The notes under the pieces were generated by a model. It made no database searches. It had not been told where the DNA came from and saw only the letters and a program-made list of their open reading frames with translations. Source: DATLTV01 sp035533375 (lineage in GTDB: Bacteria; Patescibacteriota; Minisyncoccia; UBA6257; 2-01-FULL-56-20). Taken from it: a stretch of 9,139 nt of DNA. Shown here one piece after another: positions 3,936 to 9,139 of the stretch (positions are counted from its first letter, which is position 1; each line of letters opens with the position of its first letter). The stretch covers positions 1 through 9,139 of the forward strand of contig DATLTV010000034.1 in NCBI GenBank assembly GCA_035533375.1, in the 5' to 3' direction. Made by a program: the position numbers and the translations under genes.

Positions 3936-4604
3936 ATGAAGGAGAACATTAAAGTCGCGGGCATCGTTTTGGGGATCGTCGCCTTGAGCTTTGGAGCGTA
4001 TCTGTGGCTCAGCGCCGGAAACGCTACGCCGCAGCCGCCCACGCTTCAGGAACAATCTGCATCAACGCCAACACCAACGCCAACATCGGCATCAACTACA
4101 ACCCAATCAAACGAAATTATGAAACACTTGATCACGCTCAAAACTTCGCTGGGGGATATCACGTTTGCGACGTTCGACGACGATGCGCCGAAAACGGTGC
4201 AGAATTTCATCACGCTCGCGAACAAGGGATTCTATAACAACGTCATTTTCCACCGCGTCATCAGCGGATTTATGATCCAGGGCGGGGATCCGACGGGTAC
4301 GGGCACGGGTGGTCCGGGATATTCCTTCGCGGACGAATTGAATCCGTCGACGCCTTCGTATCAGGCCGGATACGTGCGGGGCGTGGTCGCCATGGCAAAT
4401 GCGGGGCCGAACACGAACGGCAGCCAGTTTTTCATCATGCTCCAGGACACGTCGCTGCCGCATAATTACACGATCTTCGGGAAGGTCGTTTCCGGGCAGG
4501 ATGTCGTGGACGCGATCGGCAATCTGCCGACGAATTCGAATGACCGGCCGCTCAATCCGCCCGTGATCAAGAACGTTGTGGTAGCCGATAACCCGTCTCA
4601 ATAG
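3936..4604 (+). CDS. Membrane-anchored cyclophilin-type peptidyl-prolyl isomerase
   Basis: Catalyses cis-trans isomerisation of prolyl bonds. Residues about 5-25 form a hydrophobic N-terminal segment (signal anchor or signal peptide, no lipobox seen). A Pro/Thr/Ser-rich linker (about 30-60) leads into the cyclophilin domain from about 62. The active-site region FHRVISGFMIQGGDP carries the catalytic Arg107 and Gln115, followed by NTNGSQFFIM and YTIFGKVVSGQDVVD. The tryptophan loop is shortened, as in many bacterial cyclophilins. Likely acts outside the membrane on exported proteins. A cytosolic form could start at the internal ATG at 4119 (MKHLITLKTSLGD), but the predicted promoter fits 3936. 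Length 222 aa. Confidence 0.9.
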   Translation: MKENIKVAGIVLGIVALSFGAYLWLSAGNATPQPPTLQEQSASTPTPTPTSASTTTQSNEIMKHLITLKTSLGDITFATFDDDAPKTVQNFITLANKGFYNNVIFHRVISGFMIQGGDPTGTGTGGPGYSFADELNPSTPSYQAGYVRGVVAMANAGPNTNGSQFFIMLQDTSLPHNYTIFGKVVSGQDVVDAIGNLPTNSNDRPLNPPVIKNVVVADNPSQ

Positions 4605-4645
4605 CGATCTGCGTAATCTGCCGAACATCTTTTCCAGAATTTCCT

Positions 4646-4675
4646 TATCGGCTAATTCGCACGAATTAGCCGATA
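4646..4675. repeat. Intergenic palindrome, copy 1
   Basis: Perfect 14-bp arms (4646-4659 and 4662-4675) around CA; core GGCTAATTCG-N2-CGAATTAGCC. Begins 42 nt after the cyclophilin stop. Outer bases are TATC/GATA. No U-tract follows, so it is not a standard intrinsic terminator. Confidence 0.85.
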
Positions 4676-4766
4676 GTCGGCGTGCCGATCGGTTGGCGGT
4701 GGATTGCACCCAAATCACGCCATGTGTCGTATGATATGCAAGGAAGCCGCAAAGGTCGCTTTTCAT

Positions 4767-4815
4767 GTGTCGTCCCCGCAAAGGCCCGCATACCGGCGGG
4801 CGAACGGGGATACAC
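4767..4815. repeat. Nested GC-rich hairpin upstream of the Cys/His-rich protein gene
   Basis: Outer pairs GTGT/ACAC and TCCCCG (4773-4778)/CGGGGA (4805-4810), inner GCCCGC (4784-4789)/GCGGGC (4796-4801). It resembles dispersed CPR-type intergenic palindromes in style; it could also be a transcribed structure. Function unknown. Confidence 0.5.
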
Positions 4816-4852
4816 GCTTCCAAAATTAAAAAAGTAACATTTCAATTTATTT

Positions 4853-5236
4853 ATGGACGATCAAAAAAACAATCAGAATCAGGCGGGCAAAATGGACGGC
4901 GGCTCGATACCCGGACATCCGGAGGGTTGCATGTGCCATCGGTGCCGGATGGGGAATTGGTGCGGTCACGGTTACGGATGTCACGGCGGCTCATGGGGAT
5001 TCCGTTTGTTTCGGATTCTCATCGCGCTTTTTATCGCGGGAGTGGTGTTTTGGGTTGGTGTGAGGGTCGGGGAATTCTGTTCGCGCTTCGGCGGTTTCGA
5101 CGGCCGCGGCGGATACGGCTATTCGATGATGATGCGCGGCGGTTACGGCGGCTACGACAACTATGGCTATGGTAGCGGCGGAGCTGTGCCGCAGTCCGGC
5201 GGATCGCAGACGGCTCCTGCGCCGACAACTCCGTAA
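4853..5236 (+). CDS. Cys/His-rich single-pass membrane protein, 127 aa
   Basis: Unrecognised family. The N-terminal 45 residues contain a dense Cys/His cluster: H22, C26, C28, H29, C31, C37, H39, C43 and H44 within HPEGCMCHRCRMGNWCGHG and following. Residues about 52-73 (FRILIALFIAGVVFWVGVRVG) form one transmembrane helix. The tail is Gly/Tyr-rich (82-110) and ends in an Ala/Pro/Thr-rich stretch. The cluster could bind zinc or another metal on one side of the membrane; topology is not determined. A weak promoter TTCCAA (4818-4823), 17 nt, TTCAAT (4841-4846) would give a leaderless start at 4853. A strong terminator follows at 5274-5307. Confidence 0.7.
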   Translation: MDDQKNNQNQAGKMDGGSIPGHPEGCMCHRCRMGNWCGHGYGCHGGSWGFRLFRILIALFIAGVVFWVGVRVGEFCSRFGGFDGRGGYGYSMMMRGGYGGYDNYGYGSGGAVPQSGGSQTAPAPTTP

Positions 5237-5273
5237 GGATCGAGTCAGCGCAGTAAAGCGTTTACCGTCGTTT

Positions 5274-5307
5274 TCGAAAAACCGCCGCTTAATGGCGGTT
5301 TTTTCGA
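5274..5307 (+). terminator. Intrinsic terminator after the Cys/His-rich protein gene
   Basis: TCGAAAAACCGCC (5274-5286) pairs with GGCGGTTTTTTCGA (5294-5307) across a 7-nt loop, with TTTTTT in the 3' arm. Begins 38 nt after the stop codon. Confidence 0.85.
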
Positions 5308-5336
5308 GACACTTTATTTTTTCGCCATTTCCGATA

Positions 5337-5342
5337 TATAAT
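5337..5342 (+). promoter_or_regulatory. Consensus -10 box giving a leaderless start
   Basis: TATAAT at 5337-5342; the ATG at 5350 is 8 nt downstream, at the expected transcription start. The -35 is weak (TTTATT at 5313-5318, 18-nt spacer). Confidence 0.6.
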
Positions 5343-5349
5343 CAATCCC

Positions 5350-5817
5350 ATGAAAAAAACGGCAAAAAAATCAACCTCGATCGAGTTCACGAAGGAGCAG
5401 TACGAGTCGCTGGTGCGGGCGCTTGAAGCCGCGGGCTCAGTGTATGCGCTTCTCGGCGACGCGGTGAATGAGCGCTATCGGAAGCGCGGCGACGCGATCG
5501 ACGATCTCGCGAGCTGGGTGCTCGCGAAAGCGGGAGAAGTGGGGATGGGAGAACTCGTCGAGATCGTCGAGCATCGCAACGTGCTCCGCGAAAGCGACGC
5601 GGAAAAAATCTCCGACGACCTTGACGCATACGACGAGCAGTCGTTTTGGGACCTCCTTGCGCACAAGCTCGCCGACCGCGAACTCGAACGTCGCTACGGC
5701 GCGGATCTGCGCGAGATGGACCCCGACTTGCGCCACGACCTACACATCGAATTCGAAGAAAGATTTGCCGAAGGACTCCGCAAGCACGGACTCGGGCATA
5801 TCGCGAAGGATCAGTAG
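5350..5817 (+). CDS. Hypothetical helical protein, 155 aa
   Basis: I do not recognise the family. After a basic start (MKKTAKKST), residues 10-155 read as charged amphipathic helices with no membrane segment, signal peptide or cysteine: FTKEQYESLVRALEAAGSVY, a middle section with VEHRNVLRESDAEKISDDLD, and a C-terminal part rich in Arg/Glu/Asp ending GLGHIAKDQ. Strong third-position GC bias, like its neighbours, supports coding. A consensus -10 box places the transcript start at the ATG. It stands alone between a terminator and a palindrome (5836-5869), so it is probably monocistronic. Confidence 0.75.
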   Translation: MKKTAKKSTSIEFTKEQYESLVRALEAAGSVYALLGDAVNERYRKRGDAIDDLASWVLAKAGEVGMGELVEIVEHRNVLRESDAEKISDDLDAYDEQSFWDLLAHKLADRELERRYGADLREMDPDLRHDLHIEFEERFAEGLRKHGLGHIAKDQ

Positions 5818-5835
5818 GGTATGTCGCGGCATCTT

Positions 5836-5869
5836 ATTACCGGCTAATTCGCACGAATTAGCCGGTAAT
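5836..5869. repeat. Intergenic palindrome, copy 2
   Basis: Perfect 16-bp arms (5836-5851 and 5854-5869) around CA, same core as copy 1 with outer bases ATTACC/GGTAAT. Begins 19 nt after the preceding stop. Confidence 0.85.
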
Positions 5870-5918
5870 GTTTTATCGAGATGGGTTCTACTTCATTTTA
5901 TTTCCGGCGCGATGATCT

Positions 5919-7067
5919 ATGCTGAAGAATAACGGGCATATGCAGGACAATGAGCGGACAAGGAGAATTATCGGCCATCTGGACATGGATGCCTTTTTCG
6001 CGTCCATCGAGGAACGGGACAATCCGCGGTTCAAAGATCGGCCGCTCGTGGTTGGCGCAGATCCGAAAAGCGGCGCGGGGCGGGGAGTGGTTTCGACCGC
6101 GAACTACGCGGCGCGCGCGTATGGCATCCATTCCGCCCTGCCTATTTCGACCGCATGGAAATTCTCCGAGGAAGCGCGGCGGAAGGGTCTGCCACCCGCG
6201 GTATTTCTCGGGGTCGACATGAAAAAATACGGCGAAGCGTCGGAACGCGTGATGTCGATTCTTCGCGCGCACGCGCCGCATATCGAAGAGGCGAGCGTGG
6301 ACGAGGCGTACTTCGATTTGTCATCGGCCAATTCGTACGAGAAAGCCGCCGATATCGCGCGGGAGATCAAGCGGGAGATCAAAAAGAAAGAGCGCCTCAC
6401 GGCTTCAATCGGCATCGGGCCGAACAAACTGGTCGCGAAGATCGCTTCGGACGCGCAAAAGCCCGACGGCCTCACGATCGTGCGCGAAGAAGATGCGGAA
6501 ACATTTATCGAACCCATGCCTGTCCGTAAAATCCCGGGCGTCGGGCCGAAGACGGAGATGCGATTCAAAGCGATGGGCGTCGTGACCGTGAAAGACGCAA
6601 AAACACTTTCACTCGGGGAACTCCAAAAAATGATGGGAAAATGGGGAACGGAATTGTACGAAAAGCTCCGCGGACGTGATGATGCGCCGCTTGTGGAAGT
6701 ATGGGAAGCGAAATCGATCGGTGAGCAGGAGACATTCGAGTATGACACGGGCGATACGAACTTCCTCCGCGAACACCTTGCCGCGATCGCGAAGGGCGTC
6801 TTCGACCGCTTCGTGCGCAGCGGCTTCGTGAGCTTCCGGAGCGTGACGATCACGGTCCGCTTCGCCGATTTCACTACAAAGACCCGTAGCGCGACTCTGT
6901 CCGCGCCCGCTTCGGACGAGCGCACGATCCAGTTCCAGGCCTTGCGCCTCTTTTTCCCATTCCTTGACCGCCGCGAAAATCCTTCGCGCAAGCCCATCCG
7001 CCTGCTCGGCGTCCGGGTGGAAAAGCTCGAAACGGAAGGTCGGAAACCGCCGCCGATTTTGATATAG
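5919..7067 (+). CDS. dinB: DNA polymerase IV (Y-family translesion polymerase)
   Basis: Low-fidelity polymerase that copies past damaged template. Motifs in order: IIGHLDMDAFFASIEERDNP (metal-binding Asp22, with Asp24 beside it), YAARAYGIHSALPISTAWK, SVDEAYFDLS (catalytic Asp128-Glu129), TASIGIGPNKLVAKIASDAQKPDG, a helix-hairpin-helix IPGVGPKTEMRFKAMGV (about 204-220) and a C-terminal little-finger domain. Length 382 from 5919; an alternative start at 5940 (MQDNERTRRIIGHLD, 375 aa) fits the family N-terminus better, with TATGCT at 5918-5923 as a possible -10 box. No obvious C-terminal clamp-binding peptide. No operator matching the 1116-1130 palindrome is seen upstream. Confidence 0.95.
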   Translation: MLKNNGHMQDNERTRRIIGHLDMDAFFASIEERDNPRFKDRPLVVGADPKSGAGRGVVSTANYAARAYGIHSALPISTAWKFSEEARRKGLPPAVFLGVDMKKYGEASERVMSILRAHAPHIEEASVDEAYFDLSSANSYEKAADIAREIKREIKKKERLTASIGIGPNKLVAKIASDAQKPDGLTIVREEDAETFIEPMPVRKIPGVGPKTEMRFKAMGVVTVKDAKTLSLGELQKMMGKWGTELYEKLRGRDDAPLVEVWEAKSIGEQETFEYDTGDTNFLREHLAAIAKGVFDRFVRSGFVSFRSVTITVRFADFTTKTRSATLSAPASDERTIQFQALRLFFPFLDRRENPSRKPIRLLGVRVEKLETEGRKPPPILI

Positions 7068-7100
7068 AGCGATTCTAAGCGACCATCCCTATCTCTCGTT

Positions 7101-7126
7101 GAGGCTAATTCGTACGAATTAGCCTC
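7101..7126. repeat. Intergenic palindrome, copy 3
   Basis: 12-bp arms (7101-7112 and 7115-7126) around TA, making a fully self-complementary 26-mer; same core with outer GA/TC. Begins 33 nt after the dinB stop. Confidence 0.85.
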
Positions 7127-7185
7127 TTAGAATATCTTCATAAAATTTTTATATATTTTTTATTTCGACATGGTAGTGTTTTTAC

Positions 7186-7446
7186 ATGGTTGAACTTGAA
7201 AAAACGCTCAAGGCGCTTGCGAATCGCCGCAGGCTCGCGATCTTAAAATATCTGGCGCGTGTCGGCGAGCGTTCCGTGACCGAGATCGCCCGTGAGATAC
7301 GGCTTTCCGTGCGATCGACCTCCAGGCATCTGCGCGTTCTTTTCGGAGCGGGGATTTTGGAGAAGGACCAGCGAGGCCTCGAGGTATTCTACTGCCCGGT
7401 GAAAAAGCAAAAGCCGCCGGCCGATCACGTCATTGCATCACTATAA
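7186..7446 (+). CDS. ArsR-like winged-helix transcriptional regulator, 86 aa
   Basis: Compact DNA-binding protein. MVELEKTLKALANRRRLAILKYLA is the typical ArsR N-terminal helix pair. SVTEIAREIRLSVRSTSRHLRVLFGAGIL forms the helix-turn-helix and recognition helix, followed by a wing strand pair EKDQRGLEVFYCP. There is no CxC metal-sensing motif; the single Cys is in the last wing strand, so the inducer is unknown. No clear target gene; it lies between two palindrome copies. The upstream -10 is weak (TGGTAGTGT, 7171-7179), again close enough to the ATG for a leaderless message. Confidence 0.85.
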   Translation: MVELEKTLKALANRRRLAILKYLARVGERSVTEIAREIRLSVRSTSRHLRVLFGAGILEKDQRGLEVFYCPVKKQKPPADHVIASL

Positions 7447-7467
7447 TTTTTTCCGGTCTTCGACGCT

Positions 7468-7501
7468 CTTACCGGCTAATTCGCACGAATTAGCCGGTAA
7501 G
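7468..7501. repeat. Intergenic palindrome, copy 4
   Basis: Perfect 16-bp arms (7468-7483 and 7486-7501) around CA; same core as copy 2 with outer CTTACC/GGTAAG. Begins 22 nt after the regulator stop. Confidence 0.85.
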
Positions 7502-7541
7502 CATTTCGGATCTTCGGGGTAAAAGAGGTAATTGCGCGCTA

Positions 7542-7550
7542 TGGTACAAT
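7542..7550 (+). promoter_or_regulatory. Extended -10 promoter of the HAD phosphatase operon
   Basis: TGGTACAAT carries TG one base upstream of the TACAAT box. No clear -35 box. Start expected near 7557, giving a 13-nt leader without a Shine-Dalgarno sequence. Confidence 0.55.
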
Positions 7551-7569
7551 CAGAGCATCATCGATTTTC

Positions 7570-8271
7570 ATGGCCGTATCTCGATCCAGGAAAACCGCTA
7601 TTTTCGACATCGACGGAACGATCTTCCGGTCGAGTTTGCTCATCGAACTTTCGGAGGCGATGATCGGCGCCGGGATTTGGAAACCGTCCGTGCGGAAAAT
7701 TTACGAAAAAGACCGTGAGCGGTGGATCGCTCGGAAGGGAGATTATGAAACATACATCCGGAGCGTGATCCGTATGTTCGAGGGGCATATCGAAGGCGTG
7801 CGCTACGCGGATTTTCTGCGCGTGAGCAGTATGGTCGTCGAATCTCAGCAGGATCGCGTCTATCGCTTCACGCGCGACCTCGTGCGCGATCTGAAGAAGA
7901 AAAATTATTACGTGCTCGCGATCTCGCAATCGCCGTGGGAAGCGGTGCGGGAGTTCGGCAAACGGCTCGGGTTCAGCAAGGTCTACGGCATGGTCTATGA
8001 ACTCGACCAAAAGAAGCAGCGGTTCAACGGCAACATTCTCCACCGTGATCTCATCCTCGATAAAGCGGCCGTGCTGCGTCGCGCAGTAGAAGTAGAGGGG
8101 CTTTCACTCAAGAGTTCGATTGGCGTCGGCGACACGGGAAGCGATATTCCATTTCTCAAAATGGTGGACCGGCCGATCTGCTTTAATCCCAACCGGGCGC
8201 TTTATCGGCACGCCCGCCGCGCGGGGTGGGAGATTGTCGTGGAGCGGAAAGATGTCGTGTATACCATATAG
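7570..8271 (+). CDS. HAD-superfamily hydrolase, subfamily IB (SerB-like phosphatase)
   Basis: Phosphomonoesterase fold. Motif I FDIDGT has the nucleophile Asp13 and acid/base Asp15; motif II is AISQS with Ser119; motif III Lys165 in LDKAAV; motif IV GVGDTGSD with Asp188 and Asp192. The stretch from about 25 to 105 is a helical cap. Length 233 is typical of the HAD-IB group, which includes phosphoserine phosphatase and phospholipid-related phosphatases; the substrate cannot be assigned from motifs alone. It is followed 2 nt later by a membrane protein gene, so the pair is probably one operon, which could hint at a membrane or envelope substrate (inference). Confidence 0.9.
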   Translation: MAVSRSRKTAIFDIDGTIFRSSLLIELSEAMIGAGIWKPSVRKIYEKDRERWIARKGDYETYIRSVIRMFEGHIEGVRYADFLRVSSMVVESQQDRVYRFTRDLVRDLKKKNYYVLAISQSPWEAVREFGKRLGFSKVYGMVYELDQKKQRFNGNILHRDLILDKAAVLRRAVEVEGLSLKSSIGVGDTGSDIPFLKMVDRPICFNPNRALYRHARRAGWEIVVERKDVVYTI

Positions 8272-8273
8272 CT

Positions 8274-8687
8274 ATGCCGGTTTTCCTCGGAATTTTCGTT
8301 CTGTCTATCGCATCGATTCACCTCGCGGCGCTTTCGTTCGGCTGGTATGTTCATCTTACCGGTTTCGACATCCCCATGCACATACTGGCGGGCACTTGGC
8401 TCGCGTGCGCTCTGTGGTATTACGTGTTCGAAAAGACCGATTCGGTTTCGTTCCGAAATAAATGGGTCGCGGTGCTTTTGGGCGTCGGCGCGGTCGCGCT
8501 CGTCGGGGTGTTTTGGGAAATGTACGAATTTTTCGGAGACGTGTTCATCCGCCACAGCCATCCCTTTTGGACCGAGCCCGGTTGGATCTATGCGGATACG
8601 CTCAAGGACCTTCTCGACGACAGCATAGGCGCTGCGATTGCGATGCTTTTGCTCGTAAAACTGAGGTGGAAGAAGCTTCCGAGGTAA
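8274..8687 (+). CDS. Small integral membrane protein, YjdF/DUF2238-like
   Basis: 137 residues with about four hydrophobic segments: 2-25, 33-50, 64-82 and 115-132. The pattern resembles the YjdF/DUF2238 family: a His in FDIPMHILAG, an acidic patch GVFWEMYEFFGD and the C-terminal WIYADTLKDLLDDSIGAA, where aspartates precede the last helix. That match is from memory of the family pattern and is tentative. It starts 2 nt after the HAD phosphatase stop with no Shine-Dalgarno sequence, implying re-initiation and cotranscription. Function unknown. Confidence 0.8.
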   Translation: MPVFLGIFVLSIASIHLAALSFGWYVHLTGFDIPMHILAGTWLACALWYYVFEKTDSVSFRNKWVAVLLGVGAVALVGVFWEMYEFFGDVFIRHSHPFWTEPGWIYADTLKDLLDDSIGAAIAMLLLVKLRWKKLPR

Positions 8688-8724
8688 TCGACACCGCATT
8701 CATCCCCGAAAAGCAGAGATCCGT

Positions 8725-8753
8725 GTCGTTCCAGGTTCCGGCTTCCGCCGGGA
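8725..8753. repeat. GC-rich hairpin in the convergent gap
   Basis: TTCCGGC (8736-8742), loop TTCC, GCCGGGA (8747-8753), one G-U pair, preceded by GTCGTTCCAGG. It lies between convergent genes and may act as a weak terminator, but no U-tract follows on either strand. Similar in style to the elements at 2511-2550 and 4767-4815. Confidence 0.45.
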
Positions 8754-8764
8754 GGAAGGAAGTT

Positions 8765-9139
8765 TTAAATTTCCAGATTTCCCTGCGCAACGAACCTGTA
8801 CTTTTTCTTGCGCAGACGGACCAGGTAGCCCGCGGCCGCGATCATCACGGCATTGTCGAGGTTGTATTTGAAGTCGGGAACGTAGCATTCCGCGCCGATA
8901 ATCCCTGCCGCGCGCGTGAGCGCTTTGCGCAGGTGTTTGTTCGCCGCGACGCCGCCCGAAAGCAGGATCGATTCCGCGCCGGATTCCTGCGCCGCGCGCT
9001 TGGTTTTCGCGACGAGGACGTCCACGACCGCCTGCTCGAAGCCGGCGGCGATTTCGGCTTTGTTCACGCTTTTTCCGGCGGCTTTGAGGTCGCGCACATA
9101 ATAAAGCACGGCGGTTTTGAGGCCCGAAAAGCTGAAATC
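8765..9139 (-). CDS. tsaD: tRNA threonylcarbamoyladenosine synthase subunit TsaD, C-terminal part
   Basis: Transfers the threonylcarbamoyl group to A37 of tRNAs that read ANN codons, together with TsaB and TsaE. The visible 124 residues start inside the protein with DFSFSGLKTA and continue through the family motifs LSGGVAANKHLR and YNLDNAVMIAAAGY (nucleotide and metal binding region). It ends KYRFVAQGNLEI with TAA at 8767-8765. The N-terminal two thirds, with the HxxxH metal site, lie beyond the window edge. Convergent with the YjdF-like gene, 77 nt apart. Confidence 0.93.
   Translation of the reverse strand, partial: DFSFSGLKTAVLYYVRDLKAAGKSVNKAEIAAGFEQAVVDVLVAKTKRAAQESGAESILLSGGVAANKHLRKALTRAAGIIGAECYVPDFKYNLDNAVMIAAAGYLVRLRKKKYRFVAQGNLEI

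Noticed and set aside
4107..4823. 238-residue open frame on the minus strand
   Set aside because: Arg/His/Val-rich translation opposite the cyclophilin gene, crossing the palindrome at 4646-4675; no start context or family resemblance.
6327..6342. Half copy of the intergenic palindrome inside dinB
   Set aside because: GGCCAATTCGTACGAG matches only one arm imperfectly and encodes a normal stretch of the polymerase just after the catalytic motif; probably chance.
6104..6997. 297-residue open frame on the minus strand within dinB
   Set aside because: Fully opposite the DNA polymerase IV gene, with low-complexity Ser/Arg content and no recognisable domain.
1..9139. CRISPR array, insertion sequence, rRNA gene
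   Set aside because: No regularly spaced direct repeats, no transposase-like frame with terminal inverted repeats, and no rRNA-like sequence were seen.

Overview
The window looks like chromosomal DNA from a small-genome bacterium, most likely a Candidate Phyla Radiation/Patescibacteria member. This is an inference from several signs: short intergenic gaps, near absence of Shine-Dalgarno sequences, several genes whose ATG sits at the predicted transcription start, a compact 313-residue MetK, and dispersed palindromes. TGA is used as a stop, so there is no sign of UGA recoding. No tool was run; all calls come from reading the sequence.

Layout. Positions 1-1086 hold the 3' part of a DUF2075-type helicase fused to a UmuD/LexA-like S24 autopeptidase. 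Two overlapping tiny genes follow (1134-1477), with a palindrome over their predicted promoter. From 1478 to 2559 there is no protein gene. This stretch carries RNA cassette A (1728-2017), a minus-strand three-hairpin RNA (about 2083-2155), and a SAM-I riboswitch with its terminator leading into metK (2560-3501). RNA cassette B (3560-3869) lies between metK and a membrane-anchored cyclophilin (3936-4604). Next come a Cys/His-rich membrane protein (4853-5236), an unknown helical protein (5350-5817), DNA polymerase IV (5919-7067), a small ArsR-like regulator (7186-7446), a HAD-IB phosphatase (7570-8271) tightly followed by a YjdF-like membrane protein (8274-8687), and the C-terminal part of tsaD on the minus strand (8765-9139).

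Main discovery candidate. Cassettes A and B are diverged copies of the same arrangement: promoter, hairpin RNA, GC-rich terminator, AT-rich linker, tRNA-like RNA, long terminator. Within each cassette the hairpin RNA is complementary to the tRNA-like RNA at two homologous places: an 11-bp block centred on the hairpin's 7-nt apical loop, and a 13-bp block that covers the anticodon-like loop. Between the cassettes at least six base pairs differ by compensatory double substitutions, so the pairing itself appears to be conserved. I do not recognise a named RNA family for this pair.

The protein genes are mostly housekeeping or repair: SAM synthesis under SAM feedback, protein folding, translesion synthesis and tRNA t6A modification. 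The UmuD-like fusion and DNA polymerase IV hint at a damage response, but they are 5 kb apart and no shared operator was seen. Four copies of a near-perfect palindrome sit just after genes between 4646 and 7501.
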